This document shows positions 6,968 through 14,143 of a stretch of 33,853 nt of DNA, piece after piece (within the stretch, counting starts at the first letter, position 1; each line of letters begins with the position of its first letter). This DNA is from Thermofontimicrobium_A sp034505795. GTDB taxonomy: Bacteria; Zhuqueibacterota; Zhuqueibacteria; Thermofontimicrobiales; Thermofontimicrobiaceae. Location of the stretch: NCBI GenBank assembly GCA_034505795.1, contig JAPDQM010000034.1, forward strand, positions 1 to 33,853, written 5' to 3'. The notes beneath the pieces were generated by a model. That model had not been told where the DNA came from. It was given only the letters and a program-made list of their open reading frames with translations, and searched no databases. The position numbers were made by a program, and so were the translations under genes.

Positions 6968-7780
6968 CTATCCAGGGATATCCCGCCGATTCATCCGCCA
7001 GAACGCTAGCATCATAAAAACGATAATCAAAATTAAAGGGACAGCGATATTAGCGCCAAAAGCGGTCTGCCCCATCATTACTTTCTGCGGCTGATAATAA
7101 TTAAAAATCGAGGTGTGTCTCAGCAATTCGATTTTCGGCCAGAGCCTGGCGATATAATTTAGAAAATAGAAAAATAGCGTGATGCCAGCGGCTTGCATGG
7201 TCACCCGGCTGCATTCTCGTGAATATGCAGCAAGGAAAAAAGTATACGCGTTGATCGTCAACATCAATAGCCAGAGATTGATGCCAGTCAGGATGAGTCG
7301 GGAGAAAGACAAATTGGAAAACTGGGGATAGACCAGCGTTCCCACCAAAGTGCCGATCCAGCAACCAATAATCACCAACAACAAAGCGAACAAAGAAAAT
7401 AGCCATAATGAAAAGGCAATTTTCAGCCGTTTGACAGGGAGAGAAAAAAGCAATTCGAGCGTCCCGCCTTCGATTTCGCTGGCAATATGTCTGGCAGGCA
7501 GCATGATGGCTATGATGGCTAAAAAGATGAGCACGAACGGATGGTTATAGCCAAAGGCGACCGCGCCGCTGATGGAAAATTGCGCCAGCCATTGGTCGTT
7601 GAAATATTGCTGCACGATGGGCGGAAATTTTTGAATAAAAATTTGAGCCATGTTTAAAAAATCGGCTTCTACGACCAGCATGAAAATCAAGAACTCCAGC
7701 GTCCCCAGCATCAAAAACGCCATGATCAAAAATTTCACATGCTCGCGAAGGGTTTTACAAATATAATTGAGATTGATCAA
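6968..7780 (-). CDS. ABC-2 type transporter permease
   Basis: A 270-residue integral membrane protein with about six hydrophobic helices. The conserved ABC-2 coupling segment PARHIASEIEGGTLELLFSLPVKR (near residues 95-117) is typical of permeases with a single ATPase partner. The start is a TTG at 7780: AGGAG lies 7 nt upstream and no suitable ATG exists. The partner ATPase is encoded just upstream on the same strand (8753-7860), with an 80-nt spacer carrying a perfect hairpin. Substrate is unknown; this format is used for lipids, peptides and Na+ or drug export. Confidence 0.85.
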   Translation of the reverse strand: MINLNYICKTLREHVKFLIMAFLMLGTLEFLIFMLVVEADFLNMAQIFIQKFPPIVQQYFNDQWLAQFSISGAVAFGYNHPFVLIFLAIIAIMLPARHIASEIEGGTLELLFSLPVKRLKIAFSLWLFSLFALLLVIIGCWIGTLVGTLVYPQFSNLSFSRLILTGINLWLLMLTINAYTFFLAAYSRECSRVTMQAAGITLFFYFLNYIARLWPKIELLRHTSIFNYYQPQKVMMGQTAFGANIAVPLILIIVFMMLAFWRMNRRDIPG

Positions 7781-7818
7781 CGGGCTACTCCTGCATGATA
7801 GGCCTCAAAACTAAAACG

Positions 7819-7851
7819 ACCGTTCCGAAGGTTCAGAACCTTCGGAACGGT
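7819..7851. repeat. Perfect 15-bp inverted repeat inside the ABC operon
   Basis: ACCGTTCCGAAGGTT (7819-7833) and its exact reverse complement (7837-7851) flank a 3-nt loop, between the ATPase stop and the permease start. As RNA it would be a very stable hairpin within the ABC message. It could attenuate or protect one cistron, or be a REP-like mobile element. Confidence 0.8.
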
Positions 7852-7859
7852 TTCTTTCA

Positions 7860-8753
7860 TCAATGCCCTGCTCCAGCATAATACGCCAGAAAAATATCTT
7901 CCAGATCAGGCTCCGGGAATGTCACATCTTCAATCGGCAGCCTGGCCAACGAACGTAGCAATTGGGGTATTTTGCCTTCCACCAGATACACGCAGCGATT
8001 GCCAGTCCATTCCAACAAGCGTGCCTCCGGGATGGCTGGCGGCTGTTCGTCGATGGGCTGATTGAAGACAACAATCAACCGGCGGGGGCGCTTCTGCTTC
8101 AACTTCTGAATTTCTTCCAGCGCCACAATTTTTCCCTGCCGAATGATGGCCACTCGCTGGCAGACCTTTTCCACCTCGGGCAAAATATGAGACGACAGAA
8201 ATACGGTTTTGCCGTTGTTCTGGAATTCCCACAGAATCTCGTAAAATGCTTCCTGGACCAGTGGATCAAGTCCGGACGTCGGTTCATCTAAGATTGCCAG
8301 GTCAGGATGATGTTCTAATGCAAACACGATCCCGATCTTTTGCCTCGTGCCATGGGAGAGATGCTTGATCTTCTGGGACAGGTTGCAGTCCGTAATTTTT
8401 AATTTGTCCAGCAGGGATTTTCGTAGTTCAGGCGGGCGAGAGCGAAACTTAGCCATATAGTTTAGAAAACGGGCGACGCTCATATCGCCGTAAGGCGAGA
8501 AATCGCCTGGCAGATAGCCGATCCGTTCCCTCAAATCCTCTTGATTTCGTTTCACTGGGGTTCCAAATAGCTCAATGCTGCCGCTGTTGGGGCGCAGCAA
8601 ATCAATTAATAAACGAATGGTCGTGGTTTTGCCAGCACCATTGGGTCCCAAGAAGCCGAAGATTTCGCCCTGCTCGACTGAGAAACTGACATTTTCGATG
8701 CCGAGGGTTGAGCCGTAGTATTTGGTGAGATTATCGACTTCAATAACAGACAT
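7860..8753 (-). CDS. ABC transporter ATP-binding protein
   Basis: This 297-residue nucleotide-binding subunit has every catalytic motif: Walker A GPNGAGKTT (36-44), signature LSHGT (132-136), Walker B LAILDE (152-157) followed by the D-loop SGLD, and switch His189 in FLSSHI. The signature is LSHG rather than LSGG, a common variant in this subfamily. A C-terminal extension of about 80 residues resembles the regulatory domain of CcmA-type exporters. It is followed by its permease on the same strand. No clear Shine-Dalgarno precedes the ATG at 8753. The substrate is unknown. Confidence 0.92.
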   Translation of the reverse strand: MSVIEVDNLTKYYGSTLGIENVSFSVEQGEIFGFLGPNGAGKTTTIRLLIDLLRPNSGSIELFGTPVKRNQEDLRERIGYLPGDFSPYGDMSVARFLNYMAKFRSRPPELRKSLLDKLKITDCNLSQKIKHLSHGTRQKIGIVFALEHHPDLAILDEPTSGLDPLVQEAFYEILWEFQNNGKTVFLSSHILPEVEKVCQRVAIIRQGKIVALEEIQKLKQKRPRRLIVVFNQPIDEQPPAIPEARLLEWTGNRCVYLVEGKIPQLLRSLARLPIEDVTFPEPDLEDIFLAYYAGAGH

Positions 8754-8794
8754 AATTCTAAACTGATCTTCTTTTTAAATTAGGTTTCTTTCAA

Positions 8795-8934
8795 CAAATT
8801 TTCAAATGCCAAACTCCAAATAACAAATAAATCACAATTCACAAATTTCAATGACCAAACTCCAGAACGTTTGGAATTTGAATTTTCGTAATTGGAATTT
8901 GTTTGTATTTTGTATTTTGAGATTTGGGATTTTC
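8795..8934. repeat. AT-rich, imperfectly palindromic intergenic repeat
   Basis: The stretch is built from degenerate words such as CAAATG, CCAAACTCC, AACAAAT on the left and TTTGGAATTTG, AATTGGAATTTG, GTATTTTG on the right. The halves are roughly inverted around CCAGAACGTTTGG (about 8862-8874). It sits between the ABC ATPase and the first TPR lipoprotein gene. Similar degenerate elements are scattered in genomes of several uncultured phyla, from memory. Confidence 0.5.
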
Positions 8935-11471
8935 TAACCTATTTGATCTGCTGCAATAAATTCGATATCAGTCATGCCATTCCCCTTCTCATCCGTCACC
9001 CGAAAATAAAATCCCCAGGATTCCCAGCGATTGATCACCTTGATCAAAATTTTGTTCAGCCCCGGCTGGAGCGCGACATTGGCGACATCATCGTCGATGA
9101 CAGCACCTCTGATCCGATTCATGCGCCAGACCTCCTTATCGTTCAGCCAGACTTTCACGGCTTCATCGGCGCCCAGCCGCAATTGGGCGGCACGCTGATC
9201 AGGCGATTTCACATAAATCAAACCATAGGCCACCGCCATGTCGGATCTCGGCTGCAGCACCGCCAGATTAACATAGCCATCTCTGGTGCCATCGTTGGCC
9301 GGCTGCCACTGAAGCCGGGTGGATTTTTCTTTGTAAGTCCGGTTCAAATCAATCTTCTTCTCGGGCGGAAATTTCTTCAGAAAACCGTTGTTATTTTCAA
9401 ACGCGCCGATCACCCACCAGTGCCGTTCTTCGGGCGCACCGATCAGCCGCAATTGCTCTCGGCCGTGAACCGTGTCCCTTTGCTCAAAATATAAATCTGC
9501 TAATAGCCAGCGAAAACCGACTTCGAAGAACCTGGCATCATTCTCCTGCGCCGATTGGATATTAGCCAGATAATGTTGGATGCCCTCCGCTGGGTAAATA
9601 TAGAATAACCGATTGAAATTGACATGATACTTCCAAAAATCATCATAATTGATGTTGCGGGATAGCTTGTACAAGGCAACGACATCCGAAGCCAGATTGT
9701 CCTGCCATAGCTGGCCGACTTTTTCGAATTGGCGCTGTTTCAAATACAGTTGAGACAACATAAATTTGGCTCGCAACCTGAGATTTGGGTTGTCGGATTC
9801 GGTAATGATTTTCCTTAGCAGGGCTGCAGTCTCATCCATGTAGATATCATAGGTCATGCTGTATAGGAACAGAAAACCAATGTATTGACTGCGAAGAGGA
9901 TCGTTACCCATCAAGTTGATCATTTTTTGATACGCATCTTGAACAATCTTGAGCGCGCTGGCCGTATCATGGTTGGTGGTATGTAATTGATACAATTGGT
10001 CCAGGGCGGATATAGGCGGAGGATCATTTTGGAGGGCTCGATGGAAATTTTGAATGGCTTGATCTCTATTTCCTAAAAGCAAATTCGTCTGGCCGATGAG
10101 GTTATACGCGCTGGCTTGCAATTTGCCCTCATTGATCTTCTGCAAATATTCTTCAAACGCTTGCTGCGCTTTTTGATATTGCCCCTGATCAAGATAGAGC
10201 AAGCCCAAATGCAGTAACGAGACATGGAAGTTTTCATTCTTTTTCAATGCGGCCTTAAGCTGTTTCTCTGCCTGTTTGAACTCGCCGTACCAGGTATAAA
10301 TTTCGCCCTTGCTATCATACGGGTTCGGCTCATCGGGAGCGACGTGTTGATATTTGTCGAAATACTCCATGGCCTGGGTCAGATCGCCGATAAAGGCATG
10401 CTCATACCCCATCTGGTTCAGCGCCAGCTTGTAATTGGGATCAATTTCCAGTGTTTTTCTGAGATATTCCATGGAGCGGTGTCGGTCATTCAGTCCGTCA
10501 TAAAATTTAGCAAGATTGAAATTGGCCTCTCGATCGTCAGGGTGTTTTTGCAGCCACTGCTGATAGGCTTTCATTCCCGCTTCCAGATCGCCTCGCAAGC
10601 TGGCGTTGATTAAGGCAATATGGTACAAATCCTGTTCGGTAGCGTAGGATTTGAGCTGCTCCAACTTTACAAAGACCTGAAATGCCTCGCTGACCATGCC
10701 CTCCTGGCTGTAGCAACCTGCCAAACGCAAATAAGCAGAGACGAAATTGGAATCAATTGCAATGGCCTTGTTGAGCTGGGCAATGGCGTCCCTGTAGTAC
10801 AGCCGATTAAGATTCTCGACGGCGTCGGTGTAATAACGCCAGGCTTCCAACGAATTGGTCGATAGTTCGGCGATGCCCTTGTTCGCCTCTGCTAATTCCA
10901 GCGAGAGGTTCAAATCGGTTTTGATCTTCTCTGTCAATTGATCGACCATCGCAAATATTTTTTCCAGTCCAGGTCCTTCGACGCTCTCCTCTTTCAACAC
11001 CAGACCCTGGTTTGGTTCTTTTAATTTCACGTTGATTTTCAGCTCATCCCCGCTTTTGGTGATGTTGCCGACCAGAATGGCCTCCACATTAGCCTCTTTA
11101 GCCACCACTGCGGCCATATCTAGATCTATATTTGTCTTAGCGCTGCTGGTGCGCTCCAGTATTTCGTGCATCCGCTCGGTGCTGAGGACCGATAGCGATG
11201 GGGATTGCGACAGGGAACGGATGAACATCTCGGTCAAACCTTTTTGCAGCCATTGCAAATTCTGATCGCCTGTTTGATTTTGGAAGAACATGACGGCAAT
11301 GGAACGCCGCTCCTGTGGCTCCAACTGGATGGTCGTGGTTAATTTTTGATCCTGGCGGGTGGCGGAGATTTCGTTGGAGAGTTTGATTTTGCGTTTTTCG
11401 GGTTCTCGGTCACAAGCGAAAAGCGCTACAATTACTAGTGATGAGAACCAAAGAAAGACTTTAATTTTCAT
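8934..11471 (-). CDS. Large TPR lipoprotein with FlgO/TolB-like N-domain and C-terminal jelly-roll-like domain (paralog 1)
   Basis: An 845-residue protein with a lipobox L17-F-A-C20. After the anchor comes EKRKIKL (25-31). A FlgO/CsgG/TolB-N-like domain follows (about 55-185): IAVMFFQNQTGDQNLQWLQK, then a search-like LSVLSTERM, then ANVEAILVGNI. A long TPR array spans about 205-690. The C-terminal domain is of the kind seen in PA14-like or galactose-binding jelly rolls (GLIYVKSPDQRAAQLRLG, VKVWLNDKEVW, GLNKILIKVINRWESWGFYF). The likely role is an envelope scaffold that binds partner proteins and possibly glycans. Its paralogs are at 14144 and 18144. A promoter lies at 11514-11542, and GAGG is 11 nt before the ATG. 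No enzyme motif is visible. Confidence 0.8.
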   Translation of the reverse strand: MKIKVFLWFSSLVIVALFACDREPEKRKIKLSNEISATRQDQKLTTTIQLEPQERRSIAVMFFQNQTGDQNLQWLQKGLTEMFIRSLSQSPSLSVLSTERMHEILERTSSAKTNIDLDMAAVVAKEANVEAILVGNITKSGDELKINVKLKEPNQGLVLKEESVEGPGLEKIFAMVDQLTEKIKTDLNLSLELAEANKGIAELSTNSLEAWRYYTDAVENLNRLYYRDAIAQLNKAIAIDSNFVSAYLRLAGCYSQEGMVSEAFQVFVKLEQLKSYATEQDLYHIALINASLRGDLEAGMKAYQQWLQKHPDDREANFNLAKFYDGLNDRHRSMEYLRKTLEIDPNYKLALNQMGYEHAFIGDLTQAMEYFDKYQHVAPDEPNPYDSKGEIYTWYGEFKQAEKQLKAALKKNENFHVSLLHLGLLYLDQGQYQKAQQAFEEYLQKINEGKLQASAYNLIGQTNLLLGNRDQAIQNFHRALQNDPPPISALDQLYQLHTTNHDTASALKIVQDAYQKMINLMGNDPLRSQYIGFLFLYSMTYDIYMDETAALLRKIITESDNPNLRLRAKFMLSQLYLKQRQFEKVGQLWQDNLASDVVALYKLSRNINYDDFWKYHVNFNRLFYIYPAEGIQHYLANIQSAQENDARFFEVGFRWLLADLYFEQRDTVHGREQLRLIGAPEERHWWVIGAFENNNGFLKKFPPEKKIDLNRTYKEKSTRLQWQPANDGTRDGYVNLAVLQPRSDMAVAYGLIYVKSPDQRAAQLRLGADEAVKVWLNDKEVWRMNRIRGAVIDDDVANVALQPGLNKILIKVINRWESWGFYFRVTDEKGNGMTDIEFIAADQIG

Positions 11472-11503
11472 AAATATTCTTACCTCAATCAGATATATAG
11501 ATC

Positions 11504-11559
11504 ATTCTCAATAATGATAATTTCAATTATTTTGATAGTCAATTTTAAAAATTGAGAAT
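11504..11559. promoter_or_regulatory. 9-bp inverted repeat arms bracketing the TPR lipoprotein promoter
   Basis: ATTCTCAAT (11504-11512) and ATTGAGAAT (11551-11559) are exact reverse complements lying just outside the -10 and -35 elements. This is a plausible binding layout for a dimeric or looping regulator. In this AT-rich DNA chance is possible. Confidence 0.4.
11514..11542 (-). promoter_or_regulatory. Sigma70-like promoter for TPR lipoprotein 1
   Basis: On the minus strand TTGACT (11542-11537), 17-nt spacer, TATCAT (11519-11514). The predicted start is near 11507, about 36 nt before the ATG at 11471. Confidence 0.6.
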
Positions 11560-11596
11560 CAGCGGCAATTGCCGACGCCACTATAAACATCACCTA

Positions 11597-12613
11597 TTAC
11601 TTTAGAAAACGGACGTTCGGAAATATCTCATGCCCCTTTTCAATTTCAGTTATTAAAGAAAAAGGATGACAAATTGGTGGATATTGATCAGTGAAAATTA
11701 TATTGCTAAGATGAGCTCTCATTGATTCAAATTCGGGAACACTTCGATTATAATATAGCCATTCTATGCAACGATGTCTTAATGTACTTAAAAATAAATG
11801 CAAGTTTAAATTCACTTCTTTACTATTTTGGTTCTGTGAAATTGTAGAAATTTGCCTTACAACAGGTAAATTACAATCCCATTTTTTTATATCGACTGAA
11901 TTGACCTCTCCAGGCACAAGCATCCATGTGGTATCTAGAGAAAATATCATTTGTGGGCAAAGACCTGTCGCCAATTTGTAATGTTTGATTTTTCCCAGGT
12001 CATCTAAAGTTATTTCTGGGCCAATGCTCCAGAGTTCTGAAAGACCTTTAATAAATTGTTTTTTTATTTGTCGAATTATCTTCTCGGCTATCTTATCTGA
12101 AAGTTTCTTTTGGACATTAGAGGGTGCAATACTTTCATATGCGATGCAGGCGGTAAACAGATCTGTATTATTAGCCTTTCTCGCTAGCTTATATAGTTTA
12201 TGTGCTGATTGAAGTGCTTTGATGCCATCACCAAGCTGTTTGAAATTATCACCCCAACTTGATTTTACTTCTATTGCAGCTAATGCGGTTTCAGCTAAAA
12301 TGATGGCAAAATCACCGTCTCTAAAAATTGGGGCTACAAATCTATCGTCGTAAACTAAAACATCAGTCTGGCGAGAAACTTCAAAGTGTTCTTGTTTTTT
12401 ATCTTTCTGATAAATTAAAAAGCCATCACCAACTTTAAACGTAGAAGGAACAATTTCCCTAATGGCATTTTTTAATAGGCGCTCTTTATAGGTCCCATCT
12501 GATTGCCAATGAGCATCACCAATTAAATTTCGAACTCTTTGCCCTTGAGCTTTAAGCGCCATTGCAGTAGAACCAAAAAATTCTGCCAAGTTCCTGAAAG
12601 AGCTTTGAGCCAT
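11597..12613 (-). CDS. DUF6602-type protein with PD-(D/E)xK nuclease-like core
   Basis: A soluble 338-residue protein. The N-terminal half shows the DUF6602 pattern: E44 in DGTYKERLLKNAIRE, VPSTFKVGDGFLIY (55-68), then QTDVLVYD (82-89, D84). AETALAAIEVKSS (107-119) contains E115 and K117. The spacing Asp...Glu-x-Lys is that of the PD-(D/E)xK nuclease fold, so DNA or RNA cleavage is possible but undemonstrated. The C-terminal half is unrecognised. A near-consensus promoter lies at 12838-12866, leaving a leader of about 220 nt. It is divergent from a BrnT/BrnA pair, which suggests an accessory or defence-type neighbourhood, though no complete known defence system is visible. Confidence 0.65.
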   Translation of the reverse strand: MAQSSFRNLAEFFGSTAMALKAQGQRVRNLIGDAHWQSDGTYKERLLKNAIREIVPSTFKVGDGFLIYQKDKKQEHFEVSRQTDVLVYDDRFVAPIFRDGDFAIILAETALAAIEVKSSWGDNFKQLGDGIKALQSAHKLYKLARKANNTDLFTACIAYESIAPSNVQKKLSDKIAEKIIRQIKKQFIKGLSELWSIGPEITLDDLGKIKHYKLATGLCPQMIFSLDTTWMLVPGEVNSVDIKKWDCNLPVVRQISTISQNQNSKEVNLNLHLFLSTLRHRCIEWLYYNRSVPEFESMRAHLSNIIFTDQYPPICHPFSLITEIEKGHEIFPNVRFLK

Positions 12614-12837
12614 AATTGCACCACTTGATTTATCTAATTAATATTTAAAACCATAGACAATACAAAACTCTATTGAAAAATGCATATTACATCTTTCTTG
12701 CCATTTTTCTTTCTTCATTCTAATAGAGGAAGCTGCCTAAGTTTCATCATTCTCCATTTCTGATCATAAAGAAACAATGGATGACATGCCTATGGTATAC
12801 GCCCAGGAATTTTAAGCTTCTGGAAATTCTACGTTCC

Positions 12838-12866
12838 AATTTAGTAAAAGTTAGTGGCTTTGTCAA
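12838..12866 (-). promoter_or_regulatory. Sigma70-like promoter for the DUF6602 gene
   Basis: On the minus strand TTGACA (12866-12861), 17-nt spacer, TAAATT (12843-12838). Transcription would start near 12831, about 218 nt before the ATG at 12613. Confidence 0.55.
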
Positions 12867-12922
12867 TTGAAATTTAAGCAATGTTAAAATATTATAACCA
12901 AAAATTTGGTCGGATTTTTTTA

Positions 12923-12951
12923 TTGACAAGGTGGAATTAAAGTTGTATATT
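12923..12951 (+). promoter_or_regulatory. Strong sigma70-like promoter for brnTA
   Basis: TTGACA (12923-12928), 17-nt spacer, TATATT (12946-12951). The predicted start is near 12958, about 20 nt before the brnT ATG. Such operons are usually repressed by the antitoxin or the complex binding near the promoter. Confidence 0.7.
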
Positions 12952-12977
12952 TACAATAACAAAATTTGGAGCAGATA

Positions 12978-13253
12978 ATGGACATCGGTTTCGTCTGGGA
13001 TGAAACTAAATATAAAAATGTATTGAAGGAACATAATGTCAAATTCTATGAAGTCGTGTCTGCTTTTGATGATCCCCATGGATATGAAGTAGCCGATCCA
13101 GCTAAATATGAGGATCGTTGGCTTTGGGTTGGCAGGACGCCGTGGGATCGCTTATTAATTATTGTTTACACCGAGCAAGATTTGCCGCTATATCGAATAA
13201 TCATTGCTTTTGATGCCAAAGGGAGATGGGTAGATGAGTACTATCAAAAATAA
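12978..13253 (+). CDS. brnT: BrnT-family ribonuclease toxin (DUF497)
   Basis: BrnT toxins are RelE-like ribonucleases that inhibit translation until bound by BrnA. The 91-residue protein shows the family skeleton: FVWDETKYKNVLKEHNVKF (5-23), then EVVSAFDDPHGYEV, EDRWLWVGRT, LLIIVYTEQD, YRIIIAFDAKGRWVDEYY. I start at ATG 12978, since GGAG sits 6 nt upstream, rather than the TTG at 12966. The usual RIISAR segment reads RIIIAFDAKGR, so the conserved Arg after Ser-Ala is missing or displaced and activity may differ. The 3' end overlaps brnA by 20 nt, giving translational coupling. Confidence 0.82.
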   Translation: MDIGFVWDETKYKNVLKEHNVKFYEVVSAFDDPHGYEVADPAKYEDRWLWVGRTPWDRLLIIVYTEQDLPLYRIIIAFDAKGRWVDEYYQK

Positions 13254-13599
13254 AGATTTTAATTATGAAGCTTTTGTGCAGGAGAATTCTCCAACCACAA
13301 CAAGAATTCAACGAGGCACTGAGGCTCGCAAGCAGCGGTTTGAAGCTGCAATCTTAAAATATGCTATTCGGATTGATGAAGACATTCTGGAACAATTCCA
13401 AAAACTGACACCTGAAGGTCAGGGATCTGAAAAACTGATTAACCAAGCTTTGCGAGAACGGTTATCGGCAAAAGATTTTAAAGAGACGGCGAGGGCCGAG
13501 TTGCAACAACTGGTTCAAAAGGCGTTATTAACCATTACTAGCAGCGTAGAACACTCGAAGGCAAAAAGAAAGAAGCCTCTCGCAGTTGAAGAAAGCTAA
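13234..13599 (+). CDS. brnA: BrnA-like antitoxin
   Basis: A 121-residue protein starting inside brnT (20-nt overlap) with GGGAG upstream. The middle carries a ribbon-helix-helix-like segment (KYAIRIDEDILEQFQKLTPE, then GSEKLINQALRERL). This is the DNA-binding and toxin-binding arrangement expected of BrnA-type antitoxins. The C-terminal 35 residues, rich in Lys, Ser and Thr, are longer than usual for this family. Assignment rests on the segment and its position after BrnT; a generic CopG/Arc-type antitoxin is the alternative. It should neutralise BrnT and repress the 12923 promoter. Confidence 0.75.
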   Translation: MSTIKNKDFNYEAFVQENSPTTTRIQRGTEARKQRFEAAILKYAIRIDEDILEQFQKLTPEGQGSEKLINQALRERLSAKDFKETARAELQQLVQKALLTITSSVEHSKAKRKKPLAVEES

Positions 13600-13731
13600 A
13601 AAAATTAAATGATATCAAATAATCTATAATCGGATCATAATATCTTTGTTAAGCGATAGAAAAAATTTTTATTATTAGGAATATGATTTAAGGTGAATTC
13701 TTGGAAGATGCCATTTCAATGGCCCCCCTGA

Positions 13732-13947
13732 CAGCAATTTGATCGCTTGCCTGCCGAAGCCAAACGGGAAGACATCGACTTTATCGCATTTCTTCAAATC
13801 CGTTATCAACGACCAGTACTTTTAAAAAAGACAAAACGGTTAAAACTATATGAAGACCTTTTGGTCGGAATTTGGAAGGATCGAAATGATTTAGTAGATA
13901 GCACCTCCTGGGTTCGAGACATTCGAAGACGAGAGCAGAAGGACTGA
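13732..13947 (+). pseudogene. Antitoxin-like fragment, N-terminus interrupted by TGA
   Basis: The frame reads QQFDRLPAEAKREDIDFIAF, then a Lys/Arg-rich linker, then GIWKDRNDLVDSTSWVRDIR. Both halves look like small antitoxins: a DUF2281-like PAEAKREVIDFI helix and a G-W-x-D-R-x-D-x-x-DS-x-x-WVR tail. The start of the first helix is in frame just after a TGA at 13729-13731, and no ATG with a ribosome binding site is available; a TTG at 13747 would lose part of the helix. No toxin gene follows. It is probably the remnant of a second toxin-antitoxin unit, though a short translated protein from TTG is possible. Confidence 0.4.
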
Positions 13948-13994
13948 GAATGACCATTCTCCATTATCATCTACTTCAAAGAAATAGAAAATAA

Positions 13995-14093
13995 TGTCAT
14001 TCCGAGCGAAGTGAGGAATCTCTTAAATCTTTAATACTCAAGATGGTACTCTAAAGAGTATTTATGACTTCCTCGCTATGCTCTTCGAAATGA
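13995..14093. repeat. Hairpin repeat C
   Basis: The left arm TGTCATTCCGAGCGAAGTGA (13995-14014) continues to GGAATCT at 14021. The right arm (14066-14093) reads GACTTCCTCGCTATGCTCTT and ends CGAAATGA, an imperfect reverse complement. Same family as 4995-5074 and 2625-2661. It lies just beyond the stop of the second TPR lipoprotein. Confidence 0.65.
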
Positions 14094-14143
14094 TTCAATA
14101 TTTGATACTTTGCAGAAGCCTAGATTTGTAATTATAAATAAGA

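Larger units (their letters stand above)
12614..12977. other. Divergent intergenic region with two promoters
   Basis: The region separates the DUF6602 gene (minus) from brnT (plus). Two near-consensus promoters point outward (12838-12866 minus, 12923-12951 plus), 57 nt between their -35 boxes. No credible gene is present; a 60-codon minus frame at 12747-12929 overlaps the minus promoter. Confidence 0.6.

Noticed and set aside
12747..12929. 60-codon minus-strand frame in the brnT/DUF6602 gap
   Set aside because: It covers the minus-strand promoter, so it would start upstream of its own transcript. No homology pattern is seen.
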